A stretch of 58,249 bases of DNA from Jannaschia maritima (GTDB lineage Bacteria > Pseudomonadota > Alphaproteobacteria > Rhodobacterales > Rhodobacteraceae), in NCBI RefSeq assembly GCF_030973515.1, contig NZ_JARGZA010000021.1, positions 1-58,249 on the forward strand. Reading direction: 5' to 3'. Below the pieces are notes generated by a model. It was given only the letters and a program-made list of their open reading frames with translations. It did not search any database and was not told where the DNA came from. The position numbers and the translations under genes were made by a program. This document shows positions 51,755 to 58,249 of the stretch, in pieces. Each line of letters opens with the position of its first letter. Positions within the stretch are counted from its first letter, which is position 1.

Positions 51755-53176
51755 TTACAGATGCTTCCGCAGCTTCGATGGCTGCGCCTTCTTGCGGCCC
51801 TTGAACGGATTGTCCTGACCCTGCCCGCGCAGGTGCAGCCGAATGGGGGTGCCGGGCATGTCGAAGTCGACGCGCAGCCCGTTGACCATATAACGGCGAT
51901 AGGCGTCGGGCACGGCGTCCGGATGGCTGCACATCGCCACGAAGCCGGGGGGCCGCGTCTTCGCCTGCGTCATGTAGCGCAGCTTGATCCGGCGACCCTG
52001 GGGCGCGGGGGGCGGATGGGCCTCCACCATGCCGGCCAGCCACCGGTTCAAGGCGGCCGTGGGGACGCGCCGGTTCCAGACCTCGTGCGCCTTCCCGATC
52101 GCGGCGTGCAGGCGATCCAGACCGCGACCCGTCGTGGCGGAAACGGTGACGAGGGGCGCGCCGCGCAGTTGGGGGAGCAGACGCTCGAACGCCTCCTTCA
52201 GTTCGGCCAGCTTGGCCTGCCGGTCGGATTCCAGGTCCCACTTGTTGACCCCGACCACCACGGCCCGACCTTCCCGCGCGGCGAGGTCCGCGATGCGCAG
52301 GTCCTGCTGCTCGAACGGAATGGCGGCGTCGAGCAGGACGACGACCACCTCCGCGAACTTCACCGCCCGCAGGCCGTCCGACACGCTCAGCTTCTCCAGC
52401 TTCCCCTGCACCTTCGCCTTCTTGCGCATGCCCGCCGTGTCGAAGATGCGCGTGGGCGTGCCGTTCCAGTCCAGCGTCAGCGCGATCGCATCGCGCGTGA
52501 TCCCGGCCTCCGGCCCGGTCAGCAGACGATCCTCGCCCAGGATCGCGTTGATCAACGTGGACTTGCCGGCGTTGGGACGCCCCACCACCGCGATCCGCAG
52601 GGGGCGCTTCGCCGTGGGGCGCCAGTCCTCGACCGCATCGCCTTCCGCTACGATGACCTCCGTCTCGGCCTCCTCGGGGGCGTGGGCATCGACGTGGTCG
52701 TGCAGCGCCACGGCCAGTTCGGCCATTCCCTCGCCGTGCTCGGCGGACAGGCGCAGGGGTTCGCCGAGGCCCAGTTCGAAGGCCTCCAGCAAGCCCGCCT
52801 CCCCCGCCTGCCCTTCGGCCTTGTTGGCGCCCAGCAGGACGGGCTTGCCGCCCCGGCGCAGCAGGTCGGCCACGTCGCGGTCCACCGGCGTGACGCCCGC
52901 GCGGGCGTCGATCAGGAACAACGCCCCGTCGGCCTGCGCGATGGCGCGTTCGGTCAGGCGGCGCATCCGTGCGGGCAGGCTGTCATCGGTCGCGTCCTCC
53001 AGCCCCGCGGTGTCGACCACCGTGAAGCGGAGGTCGCCGAGCCGGGCATCCCCCTCGCGCAGGTCGCGGGTCACGCCGGGCTGGTCGTCCACCAGCGCCA
53101 ACCGCTTCCCGACCAGCCTGTTGAACAGCGTCGACTTGCCCACGTTGGGACGTCCCACGATGGCGAGCGTGAACAT
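51755..53176 (-). CDS. der: ribosome-associated GTPase Der (EngA)
   Basis: 473 residues with two GTPase domains in tandem. Domain 1: [33 protein letters not shown]. Domain 2: [37 protein letters not shown]. The C-terminal KH-like domain has [18 protein letters not shown]. Needed for 50S ribosome maturation. ATG 53176 starts exactly at the first G-domain strand; an upstream in-frame ATG would add 32 unrelated residues. Downstream of yfgM-like and bamB genes, the conserved yfgM-bamB-der order. Confidence 0.96.
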   Translation of the reverse strand: MFTLAIVGRPNVGKSTLFNRLVGKRLALVDDQPGVTRDLREGDARLGDLRFTVVDTAGLEDATDDSLPARMRRLTERAIAQADGALFLIDARAGVTPVDRDVADLLRRGGKPVLLGANKAEGQAGEAGLLEAFELGLGEPLRLSAEHGEGMAELAVALHDHVDAHAPEEAETEVIVAEGDAVEDWRPTAKRPLRIAVVGRPNAGKSTLINAILGEDRLLTGPEAGITRDAIALTLDWNGTPTRIFDTAGMRKKAKVQGKLEKLSVSDGLRAVKFAEVVVVLLDAAIPFEQQDLRIADLAAREGRAVVVGVNKWDLESDRQAKLAELKEAFERLLPQLRGAPLVTVSATTGRGLDRLHAAIGKAHEVWNRRVPTAALNRWLAGMVEAHPPPAPQGRRIKLRYMTQAKTRPPGFVAMCSHPDAVPDAYRRYMVNGLRVDFDMPGTPIRLHLRGQGQDNPFKGRKKAQPSKLRKHL

Positions 53177-53222
53177 GGCGGCTGGTTCCGGGTCGGTACG
53201 ATCGGGCCGTGCCCTAACCCAT

Positions 53223-54563
53223 TCAACGATAGGCGTGAAGCGTCCCATCGCTGCCAACGACGAACAGCGCATCGCGGAACGCGATCGGGCGGGTCGCCGC
53301 CCCGTCCGGAAGCGAGGCGCTCGCGGCCAACGCGCCGGAAGTCGGGTCGAACCCCCGCAGCGCCCCGTCGGAGGACGCGACCCACAGGCGCCCGCCCGCC
53401 AGGACGGGCCCGTGGTGGACGAAGACGCCCTGTCGACGCGCCAGTCGGCGGGTGTTGCGGTAGAACGGCAGATCGGCGCGCCACACCGTCTCGCCCGTCG
53501 CGGCGTCCAGACGTATCAACTGCGCCCGGTCGGTCACCGCGAACACGGACCCGCCCGCCGCCACGAGGGGCGAGACGGCGCCGTCCCGCGCGGTCCACAG
53601 CCGGTCGCCGCTTTCGGCGTCGAGCGCTACGATCCGCCCCGACGTCGTCCCGACGTAAATGCGGCCCCCGGACACGACCGGATCGCCCGTGATGTCGCCC
53701 ACGTCGGCATATGCGACGCCCCGGCGGCTGTCCAATATGCTGGTTCCCCAGACCCGGACCCCGGAATCCCGCTGTGTCGCGACCACTTCGCCCGATCCGA
53801 ACGGGAACACGGCCAACCGATCGGTCAGCGCCGGTGCGGGGGCCGTCGCGATGACGATCGACGCCTCCGCCGCGGGCACCTCCCACCGGATGCGTCCCGT
53901 ATCGGCCGCGACCGCCCAGCCCCGCCCGTCGCGGGAAACGAGATAGACCAAGCCGCCCGATGGCTTCGGTGCCGTCAAGGGCGCATCCAGGCGCTGGACC
54001 CAGCGCGACCCTCCGCTCGACGCGTCAAGCGCGTGCAGCTGTCCATAGCCCGTCGTGGCGTAGAGCGTGCCGCCCGCGACGGCCAGACCACCACCGGCCG
54101 CATCGATGTCGCGGTCCCAGTTCGGTACCAGGCTGACGGACCAGACAATCGCGCCGTCCAGCGTCGTCGCGGTGACGCGGGAGCGCGCGTCCATCGTGAA
54201 GATCCGGGCCCCGTCACTGACCGGATCGGCGGTGATGCGCTGCCGTCGGGTATCGCCCTGCCCGATCGACGTCGACCAGACCCGCTGCGGCGTCGGACGC
54301 AGGGTGGCGTGCCCCGGGTCGTTGCGAACGTTGCCGACCCGCAGGGGCCAGTCGGCCAGGCGCCGCGCCGCCGGCAGGGCGATGGGCGTCGGACCCCGAA
54401 CGTCCGTCGCGACGACCGCCAGCACGCCCGGCCCGCCGTCGGCGCGGACGTCCTGTCGTTCCCCCGGCAGCACGGGGTCCTGGTTGGAGCACGCGGCCAG
54501 GAGAATGGCCGCGAGCAGCATCGGCAGACCCGACTTCGCGATGGGTGGACGGGTCGGGATCAT
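53223..54563 (-). CDS. bamB: outer membrane assembly lipoprotein BamB-like (PQQ-like beta-propeller)
   Basis: 446 residues. Lipoprotein signal with [11 protein letters not shown] (Cys25), then repeated propeller blades with the pattern 'G-x-x-Y/F...A-L-D-A-x-x-G-x-x-x-W', for example [60 protein letters not shown] and [19 protein letters not shown]. BamB is a periplasmic scaffold on BamA for beta-barrel insertion. ATG 54563 begins 1 nt after the preceding stop (TGATATG), so it is coupled to the yfgM-like gene. Confidence 0.88.
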   Translation of the reverse strand: MIPTRPPIAKSGLPMLLAAILLAACSNQDPVLPGERQDVRADGGPGVLAVVATDVRGPTPIALPAARRLADWPLRVGNVRNDPGHATLRPTPQRVWSTSIGQGDTRRQRITADPVSDGARIFTMDARSRVTATTLDGAIVWSVSLVPNWDRDIDAAGGGLAVAGGTLYATTGYGQLHALDASSGGSRWVQRLDAPLTAPKPSGGLVYLVSRDGRGWAVAADTGRIRWEVPAAEASIVIATAPAPALTDRLAVFPFGSGEVVATQRDSGVRVWGTSILDSRRGVAYADVGDITGDPVVSGGRIYVGTTSGRIVALDAESGDRLWTARDGAVSPLVAAGGSVFAVTDRAQLIRLDAATGETVWRADLPFYRNTRRLARRQGVFVHHGPVLAGGRLWVASSDGALRGFDPTSGALAASASLPDGAATRPIAFRDALFVVGSDGTLHAYR

Positions 54564-54564
54564 A

Positions 54565-55218
54565 TCAGACGGGCTCTGCCGAGGCACCGAGGGCGACGAT
54601 GACCTGCAGGGCGCGACGGCGCAGGGCGTCCGACACGCCCGCCTCCTGGGTCAGCAGGCGCAGCAGCGTGACGGCCGTGGCCTCGTCCCCCGCCTGCAGG
54701 GCGGCCAAGGCCTGCTGCTCCAGCGCGAGGGGGCGGAAGGGTGCGCCCGGGGCGGCCAGCTCTTCCAGGATGGAGGCGTCCCGGACGGCGTCCCCGGTTC
54801 CGCCATTCAGCGACAGCTTCAACAGCGCCAGGTGACGATACCGCAGAGGCACCTCCGCCGCGTCGGCCAGGGACAGAAGGCTGGCCGCGGCTTCCGGCGA
54901 CTGCTCGGCCTCCAGGCGGGTGGCGGCGGTGAGGAGCGCGGCGATGGCGGCCTGCCCGTCGGTCACCGGAACGACGTCGGCCACGGCTTCGGCACGCGCG
55001 CCCGGGTCCTGCAACTGAGACGCCGCGAGGATCGCGTCGCCGAACCGGGCCGCCGCATCGCGGGCCTGCGCGGCGCGCCATTCGGTCCAGGCCGCGCCGC
55101 CCACGATCAACAGGACCGCAAGGACCGCGACCCAGCCCCAGCGGCGAACGAGACCATACAAGCGGTCGCGGCGGACCTCCTCCGTGACCTCGTCGATGAA
55201 ACTGTCGGGGTTCGCCAT
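54565..55218 (-). CDS. YfgM-like tetratricopeptide membrane protein
   Basis: 217 residues. N-terminus MANPDSFIDEVTEEVRRDRL, one transmembrane helix (about 28-45, WGWVAVLAVLLIVGGAAW) and a helical TPR-like periplasmic part with ATRLEAEQSPEAAASLL and LALEQQALAALQAGDEATA. In enterobacteria YfgM is a periplasmic chaperone-network partner of the Sec translocon encoded just upstream of bamB, as here. It is divergent from the RND efflux operon across about 200 nt. Confidence 0.82.
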   Translation of the reverse strand: MANPDSFIDEVTEEVRRDRLYGLVRRWGWVAVLAVLLIVGGAAWTEWRAAQARDAAARFGDAILAASQLQDPGARAEAVADVVPVTDGQAAIAALLTAATRLEAEQSPEAAASLLSLADAAEVPLRYRHLALLKLSLNGGTGDAVRDASILEELAAPGAPFRPLALEQQALAALQAGDEATAVTLLRLLTQEAGVSDALRRRALQVIVALGASAEPV

Positions 55219-55310
55219 CCATCGCTCCCTTGTCCCGTGGCCCGTCTAGCGTGCGGCGGCACGCGGGCCAAGCCGCAAGCGCATGATCCGCCGTTCCAGG
55301 TTTATTTGCG

Positions 55311-55365
55311 CCTCAGGGTTGAGGAACCTCACCTATCGTCATAGAACTGAACCAATCGGTTCAGT
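55311..55365 (+). promoter_or_regulatory. promoter and operator of the RND efflux operon
   Basis: A possible sigma-70 promoter TTGAGG (55319-55324), 17-nt spacer, TAGAAC (55342-55347). Overlapping its -10 box is ACTGAACC-AATC-GGTTCAGT (55346-55365), an 8-bp perfect inverted repeat of the kind bound by TetR/AcrR-type repressors. A second palindrome, CCTCA-GGGT-TGAGG (55311-55324), covers the -35 box. No regulator gene lies in the window; it may be beyond the right edge. Confidence 0.55.
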
Positions 55366-55421
55366 GATCGCCGGCGGTAGCGCCGGACCGTGCTGCCATC
55401 ACGTAGAATTCCGAGGTGCCG

Positions 55422-56744
55422 ATGCGCGTCCTGCCCGTCCTGACCGCGATGATCGTCTGCGTCGCGCTCTTCTTCGTCGTGCTGCAACGCGAACGCCTCC
55501 TGGGCTTCGTGGGCAGCGTGACCGGAGAAGCGGACGCCGCCCCCGAAAGGACGGGCGATTCGGATGCCGCCGTTCCTTCGGGCCCCGTATCGATCGCAGT
55601 CAGCGGCGAGGCAGCGCCCGATCCCGTGAACGTCCTCGTGCGGAACTCCGTGGCCCGGCAGGTCGACGACGCGGTCCTCGTCCGCGGCCAGACCGAAGCC
55701 GCGCGCGAGGTCACGGTCGCTGCGGAAACGTCGGGGACCATCGTGTCCGAGCCCATCCGCAAGGGTGCGTTCGTCGAGGCCGGGCAGTTGCTGTGCGAAC
55801 TGGACGCCGGATCCCGGCTCGCTCAGCTATCGGAGGCGGAGGCACGGCTGGCCGAAGCCCGTTCGCGCGTGCCGGAAGCGGAAGCCCGGGGCCCGGAGGC
55901 GCAGGCGCGCATCTCGGAGGCGCAGGCCCGCCTGGAGGAGGCGCGCATCAATCAGAACGCCGCCACCCGGCTGTCGGAGGAAGGCTTCGCCGCACAGACC
56001 CGGGTCGCGGGCGCCGATGCCGCCCTGCGTGCCGCCGAGGCGTCGGTCACGGCCGCGGAGACGGGTCTGTCGACCGTGCAGTCCGGTATCGAATCGGCTT
56101 TGGCCGGGATCCAGTCCGCCGAGGCCTCCGTCGAGAACGCCCGCCTGGAGATCGCCAAGCTGACCATCGAAGCCCCGTTCGACGGCCTGTTGGAAACGGA
56201 CACGGCCGAGTTGGGCGCGTTGCTCCAACCCGGCTCGCCCTGCGCGACGGTGGTGCAGCTGGATCCCCTGAAGCTCGTGGGTTTCCTGTCGGAAGCACAG
56301 GTCAGCCGCGTCGCGGTCGGCTCGGAGGTCGGCGCGCACTTGGCGTCCGGCCAGCGGGTCGCGGGCCAGGTCACGTTCCTGTCCCGGTCGGCCGACGAGA
56401 CCACGCGGACCTTTCGCGTCGAGGCGACGGTCCCCAACCCCGACCTGACCCTGCGCGACGGCCAGACGGTCGAGATGGTCATCCGCACGGATCCCATCCA
56501 AGCCCACATGCTGCCCGCCTCCGCGCTGACGCTGAACGACGAGGGCGTCCTCGGCCTGCGCGTCGTGGAGGACGGGCTGGCGACCTTCGCGCCCGTCCAG
56601 TTGATCCGCGACACCGCCAACGGGGTCCTGCTGGCCGGTCTGCCCGATGCGGCGGCGGTCATTACCGTGGGCCAGGAATACGTGACGGACGGCGTGCCGG
56701 TGCGTGCGGTGCCGGACGACGAGACGGCGGAGGCGACCCGATGA
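55422..56744 (+). CDS. RND efflux periplasmic adaptor (membrane fusion protein)
   Basis: 440 residues. N-terminal signal-anchor (about 5-24), lipoyl half-motifs (VTVAAETSGTIVSEPIRKGA ... LTIEAPFDGLLETDTAELGA), and a long alpha-hairpin rich in EAxARLxEA heptads (about 140-240), which contacts the outer-membrane channel. A beta-barrel domain (LVGFLSEAQVSRVAVGSEVG) and membrane-proximal domain with LRDGQTVEMVIRTDP follow. ATG 55422 has GAGG 5 nt upstream; GTG 55416 is possible. Its stop overlaps the pump gene's ATG (ATGA). Confidence 0.92.
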   Translation: MRVLPVLTAMIVCVALFFVVLQRERLLGFVGSVTGEADAAPERTGDSDAAVPSGPVSIAVSGEAAPDPVNVLVRNSVARQVDDAVLVRGQTEAAREVTVAAETSGTIVSEPIRKGAFVEAGQLLCELDAGSRLAQLSEAEARLAEARSRVPEAEARGPEAQARISEAQARLEEARINQNAATRLSEEGFAAQTRVAGADAALRAAEASVTAAETGLSTVQSGIESALAGIQSAEASVENARLEIAKLTIEAPFDGLLETDTAELGALLQPGSPCATVVQLDPLKLVGFLSEAQVSRVAVGSEVGAHLASGQRVAGQVTFLSRSADETTRTFRVEATVPNPDLTLRDGQTVEMVIRTDPIQAHMLPASALTLNDEGVLGLRVVEDGLATFAPVQLIRDTANGVLLAGLPDAAAVITVGQEYVTDGVPVRAVPDDETAEATR

Positions 56745-58249
56745 CCGGCATCATCGACTGGGCCGCGGGCCGGGCCCGGATGGTCGTCGCCTTCGTTCTG
56801 CTGTCCATCGTGGCGGGATCGCTGGCCTATACGACGCTGCCGAAGGAGGGCGAGCCGGACATCGACGTCCCCGTCCTGGCGGTCACGGTCCCCTTCCCCG
56901 GCATCAGTGCCTCCGACTCCGAGAAGCTGCTCGTCAAGCCGATGGAGACGGAGCTGTCCGAACTGGACGGACTGGTCGAGATCACGGCCACCGCCGCGGA
57001 AGGCGTGGCGCTGCTGTTCATGGAGTTCGAGTTCGGCTGGGACAAGGGCGAGACGATCGCCGATGCCCGCGACGCCATGAACCGCGCGGAGGCCGACTTC
57101 CCCGACGGTGCGGACCAGTACATCATCCAGGAGATCAACTTCTCGGAGTTCCCGATCCTCATCGTGTCATTGTCGGGCGACGCGCCCGAACGCACGTTGC
57201 TGCGCCTGGCCAACGACATGCAGGACCGGCTGGAGGCGATGTCCGCAATCCTGGAAGCGGGACTGGCCGGTCACCGCGACGAGATGCTCGAAGTGCTGAT
57301 CGACCCCCTGGCGCTGGAAGCCTACAACGTCACGGCGGGCGAGTTGATCAACACGGTCAACAACAACAACCTCCTGGTCGCCACCGGGTCGGTCGAAACG
57401 GAGTCGGGTGCCTTTCCAGTGAAGATCCCCGGCAGCTTCGAGCGGCCGCGCGACGTCTATGACCTGCCGGTGAAGACCGATGGCGACCGCGTCGTCACGC
57501 TGGGCGACCTGGCGCAGATCAACCTGACCTTCGAGGACCGTGAAGGAACGGCGCGCTACAACGGCGAGAACACGGTCGCCTTGCAGGTCGTGAAGCGGAA
57601 GGGCTTCAACATCATCGACACCGCTGCGGACGTGCGGGCGGAGGTCGACGCCATCGTCGCGGAATGGTCGCCCGAGTTGCGTCAGGCGGTCGATGTCGAG
57701 GTGACGTTGGACCAGTCGCGGACGGTCGATTCAATGGTCAAGCAGTTGGAGGGATCGGTCCTGACGGCCATCGCGCTCGTCATGGTCGTGGTGCTGGCCG
57801 CGCTCGGCACCCGGTCGGCCCTGCTGGTGGGCTTCGCGATCCCCACGAGCTTCCTCCTGTGCTTCGCGATCATGGGGGCGGCGGGGCTGACGATCTCGAA
57901 CATCGTGATGTTCGGACTGATCCTGGCGGTGGGCATGCTCGTGGACGGGGCCATCGTGGTGACCGAGTACGCCGACAAGCGGATCGACGCGGGCGCGGGT
58001 CCGATGCAGGCCTATACGGACGCCGCGAAACGGATGTTCTGGCCGGTCGTGTCCTCCACGGCGACGACGCTGTGCGCCTTCTTGCCCATGCTGTTCTGGC
58101 CCGGCATCCCGGGCGAGTTCATGGGCATGCTGCCGGTCACGCTGATCTTCGTGCTGTCGGCGTCCCTCGTCGTGGCCCTGGTCTATCTGCCGGTGCTGGG
58201 CGGGGTGGGGGGGCGGATCAGCCGGCGACTGGATCGGGGCGCCGATGCC
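56741..58249 (+). CDS. RND efflux pump inner-membrane subunit (partial)
   Basis: The N-terminal 503 residues of an RND (AcrB/MexB-like) pump; the window ends inside the gene, which should be about 1,000-1,100 codons. First helix MVVAFVLLSIVAGSLAY, then porter-domain sequence TLPKEGEPDIDVPVLAVTVP and PGISASDSEKLLVKPMETEL, and the TM2-TM4 block. TM4 (VMFGLILAVGMLVDGAIVV) has one acidic residue in place of the classic Asp-Asp pair, as in many non-AcrB-type members. It works with the adaptor encoded upstream; the substrate is unknown. Confidence 0.92.
   Translation, partial: MTGIIDWAAGRARMVVAFVLLSIVAGSLAYTTLPKEGEPDIDVPVLAVTVPFPGISASDSEKLLVKPMETELSELDGLVEITATAAEGVALLFMEFEFGWDKGETIADARDAMNRAEADFPDGADQYIIQEINFSEFPILIVSLSGDAPERTLLRLANDMQDRLEAMSAILEAGLAGHRDEMLEVLIDPLALEAYNVTAGELINTVNNNNLLVATGSVETESGAFPVKIPGSFERPRDVYDLPVKTDGDRVVTLGDLAQINLTFEDREGTARYNGENTVALQVVKRKGFNIIDTAADVRAEVDAIVAEWSPELRQAVDVEVTLDQSRTVDSMVKQLEGSVLTAIALVMVVVLAALGTRSALLVGFAIPTSFLLCFAIMGAAGLTISNIVMFGLILAVGMLVDGAIVVTEYADKRIDAGAGPMQAYTDAAKRMFWPVVSSTATTLCAFLPMLFWPGIPGEFMGMLPVTLIFVLSASLVVALVYLPVLGGVGGRISRRLDRGADA

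Noticed and set aside
1-58249. rRNA, tRNA, transposase or integrase genes.
   Set aside because: No matching conserved sequence or protein motif was seen on either strand, including near the hydA-end copies and the inverted repeats.

Overview
The window is a high-GC chromosomal stretch of an alphaproteobacterium, most likely a Rhodobacteraceae (Roseobacter-group) species. This rests on C4-pathway 5-aminolevulinate synthase (hemA), a yfgM-like/bamB/der block, a rodZ-like gene next to ispG, a bolA/monothiol-glutaredoxin pair, and a NasTS-controlled nitrate assimilation operon. Genes are packed tightly, many start and stop codons overlap by 4 nt, and GTG and TTG starts are common. I see no rRNA, tRNA, CRISPR array, transposase or integrase.

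Layout. 1-20046: mostly housekeeping and catabolic genes: hemB, a chemotaxis receptor, a penicillin-acylase-family hydrolase, a beta-hydroxyacid dehydrogenase, an MscS channel, an acidic orphan resembling type I secretion substrates, an M20 amidohydrolase, an acyl-CoA synthetase with a lipoprotein, moaA with a ferredoxin-like gene and a SixA-like phosphatase, then a reductive-pyrimidine-degradation block (ureidopropionase-type hydrolase, glycosyltransferase, lipoprotein, dihydropyrimidinase hydA, methyltransferase). 20047-22337: a small accessory region (DUF429 protein, four-helix membrane protein) in which degenerate copies of the 3' end of hydA sit just before gene starts. 22338-36260: a complete nitrate assimilation operon on the minus strand (nasT-nasS-nrtA-nrtB-nrtCD-nirB-nirD-nasA-trpD2-like-cysG). 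36261-37341: about 1.1 kb without a recognisable gene. 37342-43321: a dapA-family gene and an NMT1/THI5-type ABC transporter operon. 43445-58249: phzF-like gene, M20 dipeptidase, hemA, rodZ-like gene, ispG, bolA, grxD, der-bamB-yfgM, and an RND efflux operon that runs off the window.

How the genes fit together. The nitrate block codes for uptake (NrtABCD), two-step reduction to ammonium (NasA, NirBD), siroheme for NirB (CysG) and nitrate sensing (NasS-NasT). A strong intrinsic terminator in the nrtA leader is a plausible antitermination target for NasT. MoaA, elsewhere in the window, serves molybdenum cofactor synthesis, which NasA needs. The pyrimidine enzymes (15329-19371) and the NMT1-type transporter (38397-43321) probably act together, but the accessory and nitrate genes lie between them. 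The nitrate block is bracketed by two inverted copies of a palindromic repeat (22021-22083 and 36691-36749).

The most unusual observation is that the last codons of hydA and its junction with the next gene recur twice downstream, each time ending at the start codon of an unrelated gene. This may be the footprint of successive cassette insertions at the hydA 3' end.
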